Origin: Dipetalonema caudispina
Lineage: Eukaryota > Nematoda > Chromadorea > Rhabditida > Onchocercidae
Assembly: GCA_013365325.1 (NCBI GenBank)
Contig: JABVXV010000283.1
Span: forward strand, 17,948-81,947
Direction: 5' to 3'
DNA: 64,000 nucleotides
How positions within the stretch are numbered: position 1 is the stretch's first letter; each line of letters starts with the position of its first letter. A program made the translations under genes and the position numbers. This document shows positions 48,863-61,629 of this stretch, piece by piece. Under the pieces are notes generated by a model. It saw only the letters and a program-made list of their open reading frames with translations, had not been told where the DNA came from and did not search any database.

Positions 48863-51800
48863 TCAATACGAACCAGCGGCAGTTGCGGCATTTGTGGATG
48901 AATATAACACATAGGAGGAAGATGTCCGTGTTGATGCTGTAGATGGCATGCTGTTGCTAGCACTACTTCGGTTATTCGGGTTTACATTAAGGTTAGCGCT
49001 GCTTGGTGGCATACATTCAGGATCTCGTATCGAACCTGTCCAGCGATCACCGAGAAATCCGTCTAGAAAATACGATTCCCTCAGTAAATTCTGAGATTTT
49101 ACATCATAGAAAACAACATCACTACATGTCTGATTGAACTGACAAATATAGGATAATGATGTTAGGGGTTTGATCAAAAAAATCGTTGATGTTGGTAGTT
49201 TCGATCGGATAAGTTGCAGATCCTTTATTCCTGCTATTAATATCACTGAGTGATAGGATTTAAAGTTTCATTGAGTGAAGATACTGGGTCGACTTCTGTG
49301 CAAAGTGGAAATTCATGACAAATAAATATCTAATGGTTGGTAGATCAAACGTGGGAAAGAAATACACATGAGTTTTTGAAATTCTGGAAAGGGTACAGTT
49401 GGAACAAAACTGAATTAGCATGTTAATAATAGAGTCGTTCTAATTTGGTCAGTTTTTCCAATTTTTCAAACCTAAAATTGTTACTTCAGTTATCGAATTT
49501 TACAAAAATTTCAGCAAAATTAGTAATGCTTTTTCAAAATAGGAGTGCATCTATGGTTGATTCCATTAGCGGCATTAATTATCTTTTGATGAAAAATGGT
49601 TTAGTTTGAAGTATTACGTTTTATGCCATACTTCAGTAAGCAGCATGTTTCAGAATTGACAAAGTGCTTTTTTAATTCATGGAAGTGAGTAAGCAATCAA
49701 AAGAGGAATCGCTTCGTATAAATAAAATGAGCCAGCCTGATTAATTACATATTACTTTCATCAAATAGTTCTTATTGCTGATTTCGATTCCTGTTATCGG
49801 AATTTTTCATAATTTAAACAAGTCCAATTTCTCCAATCCTCAAATGTAACGCTGAGAATTATCTTTTTTTTGCAAAAAAAAGAAGACCTTTTCAATAAAA
49901 TTACAGTTTAACTAGTATTACATAAATTTCTTTTATTAATGGGACAACTGTAGCGACAGCAAGAAATGACAAATCGACCAACAAAGTCGAGCACTTACCG
50001 AAATATGTTTGAGAATTTGTATTTGATGATGCGACTACTGTAGGACCTGTTCCATCCCAGCCTTTTTCTATAAAAGTGTTTACAGTAGGAAAATATGCTT
50101 TTTAACTCAATAATACTTAATGGATTTCGAAATTAATTATATCTCTAAATCAACAAATTACAGGCAAAAGCAAATGATAAGACATGGAGATGTTATTCAA
50201 GTGTTACATAATCTTTGAAAGGTATAATTCAAAAACGCCATGTGTTTGAAAAACACTACATAAGGTTGAATTACTAATTAATTTGTGAATTGGATATTAT
50301 TTATTTAGTTTCCTAATACGCAATCGAAAATAACACTTATTCTGTTGAAATTATTCAATCTTTAATTATTGAAGACACTTTCCAACTTCTACAAGTAAAA
50401 TTTAAACATTTACAATAAATGGAAAGTAAGAGGTCACCTAGAGAAACGTGAAGTCGTGAAGAAAACGCATTTTTAGTCGCCGTTTTAAAATTTGTCGCTA
50501 ACTGTTGCGCTATTTGGGAATTGTCCACGCTACTCTTGAAACAATTTAATTTGCAATCAGATCAGTGATGAAGCTGAAGGCGCATACGCTGCACTGACTG
50601 ATGGCTACCTAGGGGCGGTGACACTTACTAACAACAATGAAATAAAGGGAGAACACTAGGGAAAACATGGAAGAGGGAAGATTTTTAAAATCAAATAAAA
50701 TAAATTTCCTTTCTAAAACAATTGAAAGGAGTTGTTTTCATTGAGTATTTCAAAAGTCGAGAAGCTTGCAGTGTTTCCTGTCTTAATGAAGCACACCCAA
50801 AATTAATCCCACAAGAAAGATTCGGAACTATATTATTCGTAAAATAAATAGGCTAAATGGGAGATTCTAGAAAACAGACTTTGGAAGGCTGTTCGAAACC
50901 TAGAAGCTCATTGATAGAATAAGGAGTTGTCGGTGCTAAAAAAGCTGTTTGCTGAAGGGTTCTTTCTGATAAGCGATCCATGGATGATTTATTTCGAACG
51001 ATCCGATTAATTGAAGATACACTTGGCACATTTTCGGCATCACACACTCGCTCCTAAATTTGGTCAACAATGAATTAGTAGTGCATTTCATAACGTCGAC
51101 ATTAGCCTTCAGATGACAAGAGAAACTCATATAAATTTGTTATGTGTGAGTCTCTCCATTTCTTTTAATTCAAAGATTAGTAAGAAGAGTTTCGAAGACA
51201 ATGAACATCAACACTTCCGTATTTTTCTTATATTTTCAAAATTTTCAACTGAAATGAATTCCATTTCAGTTGAAAATTTTTAGAAATAAAGTCGGATTTG
51301 TAAGAATTTGAAAAAAATAGCAAGTTTCGGTATGAAAATGGATTTGAATTAAATTTTTGTTGATTATAATCTTCTAAAAGTAATGAGCTTTTCCATAAGT
51401 ATGACTAATAACTATTATTTTGGATTGAAGTTTGGTTCCAAAAATAGTTTTCCTCTGTCGTCATCAGATCATTGAAATACACAGAGTCGATTTATCGAAG
51501 AATTAAACTTCAAAACGTGGAAATCTATCGGAAAAGTGAAGTATCCCAAGTTATTACAATTGATTTAAGTTGTGAAAAATATTAAGTTTTGATGATAATA
51601 ATAATAATAATTTTGGCTTTTATATGAATTTCAAACAAAATGTGAAGATGCTTGCTATACTTGGGCTATGCTGGATTTCCACAATTGTGACTTTTTGTTT
51701 CTATAATTATAAATCATTTACAACTGGTTTAAATAGTAAAAAAATCAAGAATACCAATACTACTTAATCGATTTAATAAATACAGCATGAATTTGGTTAA

Positions 51801-53129
51801 GGAAGCCGATTGTTCCAGAAAGACATCAAAAAATGCTCTGTTGCAAAATGCACAGCGGTAATGGTAGTCGTAGTGATACTTTTAAAAAGCATGGAAAAAA
51901 TGAAATCTGAAAATCGAATAAATAAATTATACTATAATCACCTCCAACAATTTTTCTCGAATTTCCCAGGCAAACATTGTTGGATTAGCTCTTTTATAAG
52001 CGGCAATTGTTTGGACAACTTTTGGTGTAGCTACTTTTGGCTTTGATCCGCCAATAACACCTAAAATGTACAGATAAAAACATAAAATCTTAAAACTTAA
52101 CATTTTCATGGCACAAAATTTTGGATAATTTGAAAAAATCAATTTAGAAATAGTATAAAGGCTAGTAACTGGAAACAAGTCGATGAATATGTTTTAGTAG
52201 ATTCAAAAAGTTTCAAAAAACTTTAAAATATAGAAGTGTTGAGTTTGTGTGTCACTAAGCAATGCCGCTTTGGCGATGAGTAAGATTGAAATCCAAACTG
52301 TAGTAAAAGGTATAATAAGCAGACCAAGAATTGCTGTACTCATTTAATACTGGATGAGTTCCACAGGAAAAATTAAGAAGTTGAATATTATAAGCAAATG
52401 TATAATGAAGCATCATTATGGAGGAAGAACTTAAATTGGTACTGTAGCATGTTCTTTTAAATTTTTCGTGTGAAAAAGGTGGAAGGACCTGGTCGAATGG
52501 ATCCAGTCTCATAATAACGACCAAGTATCTTCGATACACACCCGTGTGATACCCGTAATTGTCGTGAGATGTCGCAGGGGCGAACACCTTGATGTGCTAA
52601 TTCGACAATTCGATTCCGGATATGATCCGGTAAAGGACGTCCATTCACAAAAACTCCACCCAGCTGATTGACGCCTGTGTGACCTGACATCAGAGGTTTA
52701 TTCTAGAACTTTTGCAATTTACTCTGCTCGATGGAGGAATTTTATAAATTCTAAGTTTGCAGCAAGTCGTTTGATTGGTAAACTACGCGCAAAATAAATA
52801 CTTTAAAAAGAGGTATCACAGCAGCTTATTACTGGTGGTTACAATGGTTTTTACTGTAAAAAAATATAAGCTTGCTGAAGAGTTGATATTTTTTAGGAAA
52901 TTCACTAACATAGTTGATTCAGGATATCTACCGGTAAAAACAATTTTGTTTAAAAGTAGATTATAATATGATGAGGGTTATTACTGGTAAATGGTTGAGT
53001 ATAAAGAGCGGCAGCAGCGGCGGCAGCAGCAGCAGCACTTGCGGCACCAGCAGCTGGACTCGGTACAGCGGTTCCTGCCGGATTGTAGGCAGCTGCTGCG
53101 GCATATCGAGGCCACAAGGAGCAATCCAT
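48863..53129 (-). CDS. pax-2: Pax2/5/8-group paired-domain transcription factor (EGL-38/PAX-2 type)
   Basis: A DNA-binding developmental regulator; in C. elegans the relatives EGL-38 and PAX-2 pattern the egg-laying system and protect cells from death. Exons in gene order: 52985-53129, 52489-52683, 51942-52060, 50900-51053, 49999-50067 and 48863-49062. They sum to 882 nt, 293 residues, with consistent phases. Seen: an N-terminus starting MDCSLWPRY with ten consecutive alanines (residues 32-41); a full paired domain (about 50-177) with [85 protein letters not shown] and [12 protein letters not shown]; and the octapeptide YSINELL, cut at its last residue by a splice site. There is no homeodomain, as in EGL-38. 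The tail is Ser/Thr/Asn-rich. An in-frame ATG at 53171 would add 14 residues; an internal ATG in the intron before exon 2 (MSGHTGVNQ) could give a form without poly-alanine. The symbol is tentative between egl-38 and pax-2. Confidence 0.9.
51238..51280. repeat. 19-bp perfect palindrome in a pax intron
   Basis: Arms 51238-51256 and 51262-51280 are exact reverse complements (AAAATTTTCAACTGAAATG and CATTTCAGTTGAAAATTTT) around a 5-base centre AATTC. It lies in the intron between pax exons 3 and 4. It could be a hairpin in the pre-mRNA, a miniature transposon remnant or a dimeric protein site. Confidence 0.8.
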
Positions 53130-53171
53130 GGTCAAGTGAGTGAGCGAATGTCCGAAAATGCTTGGATGCAC

Positions 53172-56100
53172 AGCGGAGGCAAAGATTGGTAATGAGGAGC
53201 TGATTGGTTGTACGCACCCGTCCGACCCGCCCTTCTTCCCAAACCAACCCTCCGCCTATCTATCTGTCTATCGTATATGATGCCCTGAAAGCATATCTCA
53301 CTTACTACAGGTATTCCATCTCACCTTATCAATCTATATCCGTCCCTGTTATCTTCACCATTTGAAGCGTTCGCTTATTTATTTTCTGAAAATTTTCACA
53401 ATTTTTCCAAAACTTGCACCGCAACTATACTAAAGTCTCCTGGGCAATGTTCAGCTACTTACGTGACTACTTAGCCTGCGGCCTAGTTCTGTCTTTTGAT
53501 GGCAAATCTTATTTTATCGCTAGATGTATTCGGTTGTATCAAAGAGTTCATGTTGCAAAATCAGGTTTGCAAATAATTTTTCTGGATTTCTTGAATCTTC
53601 AATCATTTCACAATTAAGTTCATTTACTGAACTAAAATCTTTCTGTTTCGAATTCCAAATAATTTATTCCATACTAATACATTATGTAGCTTACATGACG
53701 TATTATACGCAATATCGCAAGCTAAATAGTAGAAACGAATGTGGAGCACAATTTAATAAAAAGCTTAAATCATATGGACACTTCATGTTGGACAACCCCA
53801 AAACAAATTTGTATAAAGTAGTAAACTCTGGTATCCGAGCTCGTATTCATATGAAAATTCTTCGCTTATTCTGACATTCCTTATTTCTGCATCTAATTTT
53901 GAATTCCGCGAACTATATTGCCAACATTGATTTGCGCCATAGAGGATTTGCTTGATTGTGGCTACTGTAGTCAACATCTTTTAACTTCGCCGGGGAAAGC
54001 TACTTGGGTCACTAGGCGTGAACTCAAGTCAGGTTACTCTTCAAAATGAAAACGGCTTCACGTCTAGATTTTATTACGTAATTTTCCTTAAAAGGTTTTC
54101 AAATACACAAGAAATTCTATGAGGAACAGATATTAACAAGAAAACATGTGTGCAGTTCTGGCTATGCTGATATTTAGGCTTTATTTGAAAGAACAAAAAA
54201 ATCAATTAATTCTAAGAAGTTTTTTATCCTACCCATCCTTTCATTCAAGGAGTTTGTAATAATCAGCTTGAGTATATCATACGTTTACCAACATTGACTT
54301 CAGGATTCTATCGCAATATCACCGCACTATGAACGTTTTGCATTAGCAACCTATTTCGTAAACATTAATTGAGACATATTTTTGTGCTCTAAAGTTTGAT
54401 TTCATTTGTATCTGTAGTTCTGCAGTAAAACAGCTAACAGCTCCATTTCAGTAAAACTACGAGAATTCATCAAAAATCACAAAAGTATCGCTGTTTTGAA
54501 AATCAACTTTTGTTGACAATATTTTCTTCTCTCTGTTTGCATAAAATCGACTACCTATTGAATTTGCTAATTTGCAATAAGGCATCATTTTTAGCATAAA
54601 TTTATACAAGCAGTTCTTAACAGCTACTTGCGTAATTGATCCAAACAAGAAACTTTTTGAAATATATTTGCTTTCAAATTGGAATATTTCACACTCACCA
54701 ATTACCTCTGCAATTTTAGCATGGCTGATCTTACTTTTGAAAAAAACTTGTGTTTTATAGTTTCCTTATCCTTTGTTTCTGTTTTGCATAGTTTTCTACT
54801 AAAAATCTTCGTAGAAAATCAAGAGTAAAAATTGGATTTTCGCATTTAATTTTGGCTACACTAGAATAATTTAAATTTGCCTCTGAAAAAGAATAGAATC
54901 TGCTCAAGTTCAAACGAATTTAAAATTTCATGTAGGAGATCAACTCATCCAGAATAATTTTTAGCCATCTGCAACGACAATTGTGTTTTGCTTGGTTATA
55001 CACCAATTGTGATGCTACAAGAAGATTTGAATTAGTAAAATTTAAGATTTCAGCTGTGCAATGACAAATATCCGCATGGGACTTTTGTGTGTCCTTGAAA
55101 AATGAACTAATTGCAGATAACTTATCACTTCTATCATGCTTATTACTTCTGCTATAATAGATCATGAAGAATTTAGTATTGCCAAAACTAGTTCACGTAT
55201 ACTCGCTGTTGGTCTTTGTTGCTTGCTTCGTTTGTTAAAGCGAATTATTTTGAAGATACTTTAAAAAGGAACGGAAAAACGTCGGACAAATAGGCGTATA
55301 TTGTTTGATCCTCGACTATTTTGGTGAAAGCAACAAAAAGGTACTTCAGAAGTATCGAAGCAATTTTTATTTCTTGGGATATCTAGTTTTTTCTACACAG
55401 CTCCATTTTTTGACCTTCTTTTCAAAATTTTCAAAATTCTTGTACCGTATTTTCTGTTCCAAATAACAGACATGAATTTTAGTTTAACGTATAAGCAATT
55501 AGCCTATTTCAATGATAATCATTGTTTTTAATACCACTTCTAATAAAAATTGATTTTCAGTCGTTGCGAATTTTAACAAATAAAACATGATAGCAAGTGA
55601 AATTGTAAAGATTTTTTTTTTGTTAAACGATAAATTGCTTGAAGGAACTTAAACACGTTGTACACGTTGCACATGGTGCGTTAGTAGTAAGTAATACTAC
55701 TAGAATGATTACCTAAAGCGAAGTTCGATATAGGCTACTCATCAAGGAAAATAACTTCTATCAGTAATGAAAACTGATCGATGTATGCGCAAAGGGAATG
55801 TTAGTTGTGCATTTAAGAATTAAGTCTGTGAAATAAGACTAATACATTCATAGTATTGATGATGACTTCTTCAGGCAAATTACTGTAATACTGCCAATCC
55901 TTTTATTTCGAATTCCCTCTGATATACTAACAAATCCTTGCTTGCCGGTTGATTCTGCAGTTGCAAGAGAAAGATCATGTATACATATATATATATATAT
56001 ATATGTACACTTGAAGAAGGAAATTTGGAAAATAACACTTTACTTATAATGACTAAATTTTTAAAAAATTCAAGAAGCATTTACAACTAGAAAGAGGAGT

Positions 56101-59100
56101 GAGAATAGTTTGAAATTTTCTATTTTTGAAAGTTTGAAATATATTTTACCATAATTCTGCCGTTCGCCTTGACTCATTTTCAACTTTCTCATCAATTAAA
56201 GCGGTAAAAAAGTTGTTCCTAATAATTAATAAAAAATAAAGCATATTTTACAAACTACCAGAAGGAAAGATGCACATTTTATTTACATCGAAAACGTAAC
56301 GTCTAAATTGGATAATAAGCTGTTTGTTCCAGTTATGACTTCTGTAGATTTTTTTTCATCGGTATTTCCGTTGTCAAGTGCCTTAATCTCCTTTTAGGCA
56401 TGAGAAAATCTTTCTAGTATGAACTATAACTGACTGAAATATGCAGTAAACCTAAATAGCATGCATTCACCTGCAAGCGGGAAGTAATCAGCTGTTTAGA
56501 GTTTGAGATTTTTCAAACTATCGGCATGTCGCTGTAAACTAAAATTGAAATAAACATTGAAGAAAAAACACAGTAGATTTTTCATGGGACAATCCAGACT
56601 TCTGTGATTATTGAAAAATCCAAATTTTGATTTGTAATTTACATGTTTCAGGTGTAGCCGGCTGAGAAATATGATGCATGATGGAAATATATTTATTGAT
56701 GATGAAATGGTTTTCAGGTGTGGGCAGGTAGAGGTTGAAGCTATTGATCTAAATGTTGACACATTCGGAAGAAGGCATTTCAAATGATTGCATTTCGGGT
56801 GTCGGTAATGTTTGCCTATTTAAAAGAATTTTGACTGGTGGTGGAATTCGTTCGCTAACCTCTCTTTTCACTCCCTCATCCATTTCATCTTTTAATGAAA
56901 CACAGTAATCTTATTTTTGAAGGTCTTCAAATATTTAACCTTCTTTCTTCACTTCTTTCTTTCATCCTCTCTTTCATCAAAATGCAGACTTTCGAAGGTA
57001 CGATTTTTAAGATTCTGAATTTACCACAGTAATAAGGCTTTGCACAGATTCAGCATAATACCTTTGTTGTTAATCATTTAGTTACACAACCGACATTCCT
57101 CTCCATTTCTTATCTACTCGTTGTTTAGGCTATCTTATGGACAAATAAGCCAACTTTTTTATAATTTAAGCACAGATAAGACTTATTTCTATATCATTCA
57201 TGAAATATATTGAAAACATTTTTCAACTTGGCCTCTGACCTCAAATCCATGGTACTGCGTAGTAATAAATAATTTTAAGTGTTATAAAACCTACATATAA
57301 ACTCCACATTTAGGAATGAGAAAAAAGAGAATTCTGTTCATTTTTCTTAGAAATGCTTTGAAATTCCATCTTTCATCCCTTCTTGTTCATTTTTAAAAAG
57401 TTACATGGAAGAACCACGAAGAATTTAGTATGCATGGCATACAATGCAACATTTTTGTGTTTCGTTGCGTCTCCAATAATAGTATAGAATTTCACAGCCT
57501 CATTAAAATTTTTAAAAAAAAATTAATTATTAAAATGGTGTATTAACGATCATAGCTCTATTTTAAGAGAATACATTCGGTGTTTCAAAGGATCAGACTG
57601 GGTCATGCCGAGTTGAATCGTGTTGCTCTGTGGTCAGCTCCGTGCTCTATTGCTTATTATTATTATTATTATTGCACAGATAGAGATCAGTCATGATTTT
57701 GTTTAGTGATGAAAGGCAATTATTTCCTGAATTTGTCCCAAATCGGATATCCTCTCCCCTGTACACCATTACTCCACACAACTTCGTCGCTATCCTTCCA
57801 TTTTCAGTTACCCGTCTCGCATGTTTTTACCGTTGAATAAAACTACCACAATAATTTTATAAATTTGAACATTTGAAGTTATGTTTTTAAAGTTTTTGGT
57901 TGATATAAACGAAAGATTTTTGCAGTTGGGTTTGCTCCCAGATTCACGCAAATCATCTTTTGTTTTTGTTCTCTTTTATTCCGAGAAGAAAGTAATTTTG
58001 AGAAAACTGATACTTTAAAATAATATCCAATTCATCGACATCAGCAGAATTGCTATTTTGTGCTTTGTCGAAATCTTTGCAGTACAATTTCTACACCTTT
58101 TCAAGATGATAGAAAGGGAATACCTAAAAGGGATTGCCGTGTCTTCAACCTCCCAATTATCATTTTTCTTATCAAGGAAGCAGAATATTCTGCACATTTC
58201 GAAGACATTGTTTGATAAATCGGTCGATATAAGTAAAAAAAAATGGCGATATTTTCGGATGAAGAAATTTATTAGAATTTAAAATACACAATGCATATTA
58301 CTATTTAGATTAAATTGTAGAATTGGATGAAAACCTTTAACGAAAAGCAATAAACTTCAAGATGACCTGAACCCGTTATTTGAAATGCAGCTAGTCATTT
58401 CAACTTCACTTTCCATTCACTCAATGATCTTTCACCATTAACTGTGAGGTAGGGTAAATAATCCTCATCGGCCAATCTGAGAGAAATTCAAATCACTCAG
58501 GAAATTTAAACTAAAATTATATCAATCGCCAGAAAAAACAAATATCACAGGGCAAATTCTTTTTAAAAAATTGGTTACTGTTACTTTATACAATATTCCC
58601 ATCCCCGATATATATATATATATATATATCATTCCACCTCAGAGCTCATTTTAAACATGAATTCACTTCCGAAAAAATTTGAGGTCAATACAAATCTACG
58701 CGAGCAATCTTACGCTATTATATAACTTTGAATAACGCTACCTGGGCACACGCTAATTTTTAACAGGGAAATTAGAACAACAAACACAAATACCGAGTAA
58801 AAAATCCCTCTACTTAAATGGAAAGCTCCAATATTGTCGATTTGCAACTCGCTATTACTTCCCAAGCAACTGTAGTCTCCTCTCAGTTTTTCATATGACC
58901 AACGACTGGCAATGATTTTAAATGGACGCAAATAAAGGAGCATGAAAACTTTTACTCGTTCATGGTAAAACATTGGGAACTATTTTAAATTAAAAAATAA
59001 ACTTGTAAGCGCACACAGTTAATACAAACATTTCATCTCAATTTCATTCTTCCCTTAAAGGAAATTTGTGTACCGAGATTTACTTAATACATTCCACAGA

Positions 59101-59615
59101 TCAGTGAAAACACTATATAAAAAATGATAAATATATAAGAAAAGTATTATAAAAAAGTGAAACTAAGGACATTATAAAAAAGCAGCGCATAAATAACACT
59201 AATAACACTACTGGAGTGGAGTAAACTGGTACAAAGCACTATTCCCGAATCGAAATGCCCATTCAAAAGTGCAAAAATAAAAAATCCCTCGACTTACAGG
59301 AAATAAGACAAATTATACGACCATAAATGAATCACATGACAACAAAATTATAAGAAGGACAAGTGTACAATCGCGGATAACAGAAAGAAGAAAGTTATGA
59401 CTGATAAACAAAATGGTAATTTCCCAAATGAAGTAGTGCAGGAGACTTTGCTTTCAAGAACTGCAATTCAAAGGCAGTGTGGAGAAAGTATGATGAGAGG
59501 AGGCCTGAGTTTCAAAAAGTGTCAGAAATTATATAAAAACATCCTAAAAAAACTTTAACTAGAGAAAACTAAATGATCAAATCAAGGTGGTAAGGAAGAA
59601 ATCGAAAAAAAAAAA
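53172..59615. other. 6.4-kb apparently noncoding region upstream of pax
   Basis: The largest gene-free stretch in the window. It lies 5' of pax and 3' of LSM3, both on the minus strand. Frames of 60-116 codons occur on both strands (53524-53874, 54920-55165, 56496-56783 and others), but none has family-like blocks or paired splice sites. Simple repeats: TA at about 55985-56004 and 58611-58630, TTA at 57655-57674. It may hold enhancers of the pax gene; nothing in the sequence proves that. Confidence 0.5.
55983..56004. repeat. TA microsatellite
   Basis: Ten or more TA units. Similar tracts lie at about 15105-15124, 15208-15224 and 58611-58630, a TTA tract at 57655-57674 and an ATA tract at 51594-51611. 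All are in introns or intergenic DNA. Confidence 0.8.
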
Positions 59616-60420
59616 TTATGTATGTCTCAGAGGTGGGGCAACAAGTATAATGGCATCACCCCGAACAAACAACATCGGTATCTGACGCTTCGTCTGTTTA
59701 TGCATTTCTTCAAAATTTTCTTCATCCAGTTCGACGGTGGTTACTGTTTCTTCTACCTGTGACAATATCATGTTTAAATGTTGATCAAACGCATGCAAAC
59801 GACCTCGGACCTGAAAACTCTGTCTGTTGAAATCACCAAGCACCACTGCTGTAATAACTACCGGCAGAAATAGAGTGACACAAGTTTGTGTTGTTAAACC
59901 TAATTTTAAAGTTCACCACTATCGAAGCCAGTATTTCTCCCTGCTATTAACAGTCAACAGAACTCTCATAAAGGGACTCAAATTAGCTGAAAAAAAAAAA
60001 CGACCGAAACCATAAATATGTGCAATAAATTTAGGAGAAGCCATCACTACTTCAATAAATGGTCTCAAAATGTCATTATCAACAACCACAGTTCCCACAA
60101 AAGCGACTTCTGTACATCTCCATAAACTACTGCTTGAAAACAAACAAAATCTTGCAGACCTCACGATCGTTGCGCATTTTCACATAAATCCGTTCATCTA
60201 AACTCAACCGAATTAAATCCAATGGCTCTTCCACACCTGTGCTCACCACCTAGAAACGAAACTTACAAGCAAATAAATTGGCCAATGATTCGTAAGTTTA
60301 AATTGCTATCAGTCGAAAAAAGTAAACAAACACAAGCACAATACGGCACGCACTAACAAACGTTCTCGCGAAATAAAATACGAAAAAAATTACGTTTGTT
60401 TGTCCTTGTTCTGTTGCCAT
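59616..60420 (-). CDS. lsm-3: U6 snRNA-associated Sm-like protein LSm3
   Basis: A subunit of the heptameric LSm rings: LSm2-8 binds the U6 snRNA 3' end in the nucleus, and LSm1-7 promotes mRNA decapping in the cytoplasm. Exons 60394-60420, 60160-60249 and 59616-59810 give 312 nt, 103 residues (human 102). Seen: [20 protein letters not shown] at the start of the fold; Sm1 [27 protein letters not shown]; and Sm2 [19 protein letters not shown]. The VRGD turn that contacts RNA is intact. The ATG lies one base after a GGGACTGTTTAG acceptor, which supports the start and suggests trans-splicing. Confidence 0.96.
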
Positions 60421-60624
60421 CCTAAACAGTCCCGACAGCACACTTCCTGCAAAATTCCACTGAATAAATATGGATGAACACGATATCAAAACAGCACATC
60501 AAATGAAAACCTATCACAAAACAGGAAAAGTTATTAACCACTTAAATAACTTCGGGAAGTACCAGCAAATTTTGAATAAAATTCCAACAATAAAGCTAGA
60601 AAAAATAATGCCCGAGAAATCGTA

Positions 60625-60885
60625 AGAGATATGTGTGACCTCTCTATTGAAAAAAGAGATATATGTAACTTTATACTGAAAACATATCAACATACATGAC
60701 CTATGATATCTGCAATATTGTAATAAACAAGAAATATATGCAACTTTTATATTAAAAACATATCAACATACACAATCTATGATATTAAAAACATACCAAC
60801 ATTTATAATCCCTAATATCTTTGTAAAATTGCAATAAGAGATATGTGTAACTTTTATATTAAAAACATGCCAACATACACAACGA
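60625..60885. repeat. Imperfect tandem repeat, about 3 units
   Basis: The block AGAGATATGTGTAACTTTTA, TATTAAAAACATATCAACAT, ACACAATCTATGATATC and a GTAAAATTGCAATA-like end recurs about three times with substitutions and deletions. Units are roughly 60-100 bases. The phrase AAAACATATCAACATACA is the best-kept core (near 60683, 60755 and 60865). Such AT-rich minisatellites are common in nematode intergenic DNA. Confidence 0.65.
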
Positions 60886-61068
60886 ACAACTCACAGAAAA
60901 CGTTACATTTCAATTCTTTGAAGACAAAAACACTCAATTTCTTGCAATTTATCCTGTAATACAGTTACCCACACTTGGGATTTAAAAATATAAATATCAG
61001 AAGTACAAAAACTTCGGAAAAAAAAGAAAGTGCATCAAAAATCACTGCAATTCTTTTCCTGAACTACC

Positions 61069-61157
61069 AAATGTTCCTTTATTTACAATAAAGGAACATT
61101 TGCTATTGTCTGACAGCTCAGCTCAGCTGAAGCTACTTCTTGTTGTGGCAACAAGAA
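61069..61157. repeat. Two adjacent perfect hairpins
   Basis: Hairpin 1: 14-bp arms 61069-61082 and 61088-61101 (AAATGTTCCTTTAT and its complement) with loop TTACA. Hairpin 2: 9-bp arms 61137-61145 and 61149-61157 with a 3-base loop. A short AGCTCAGCTCAGCT run lies between them. The pair sits between LSM3 and RABIF; it could be a small structured RNA, a 3' end processing element or a transposon footprint. Confidence 0.7.
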
Positions 61158-61629
61158 AATTTCTGTATCTTAAAAAATAAAACAATGCAGTATTAAAGAT
61201 GAAATGAGGATTAGCTCCTCTGATTATAACATTTTATATCGGACAATAGTCTGCATTACTAATATTCAAAAACTAATGCACAACATAACGTTCATACTTT
61301 GGCGATGCCAAAGACAGAACTTTGGACGTGCTACAGAGCAAATCACACTGAACTCCACTATCCTGCATATTAAAAACAATTTATTACTTTTTTTCTTGAA
61401 AGATGAACACCTAGAAAGCTGTTCTTAATGTTCCGACAGTGGAAGACGGTATGCTCCAAAAAAAGACCGCTTTTAAGTGAATCAAAATAACAAAATCTGT
61501 CGAAGCAAAAAAGCAGATCTAAGTTGAGGTTAATAAAGCAACACCGCCAATCAAGACTCAATGTTGTTCCGGACAATCAAACGAAAACGAAAAGAGATGG
61601 AATCACGAGCTATTTAGAACACTAATAAA

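Larger units (their letters stand above)
60421..61629. other. Gap between LSM3 and RABIF with repeats and hairpins
   Basis: About 1.2 kb. It holds an imperfect tandem repeat (60625-60885) and two perfect hairpins (61069-61101 and 61137-61157), listed separately, plus the RABIF 3' UTR. At this distance LSM3 is probably not in the same operon as RABIF, though both are on the minus strand. No gene was recognised. Confidence 0.5.

Noticed and set aside
52457..52690. A short 77-residue paired-domain-only protein starting MSGHTGVNQ and reading past the splice donor
   Set aside because: The family continues with VIGGSKPK in the next exon and the donor after RPG is in phase; read-through into the intron is not expected.
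52968..53192. Serine/glycine-rich plus-strand frame
   Set aside because: Antisense reading of the poly-alanine (GCN) tract of pax exon 1.
54457..55165. Minus-strand frames of 63-81 codons upstream of pax
   Set aside because: No paired splice sites, no recognised motifs, composition rich in F/Y/K/I/N as in random AT-rich DNA.
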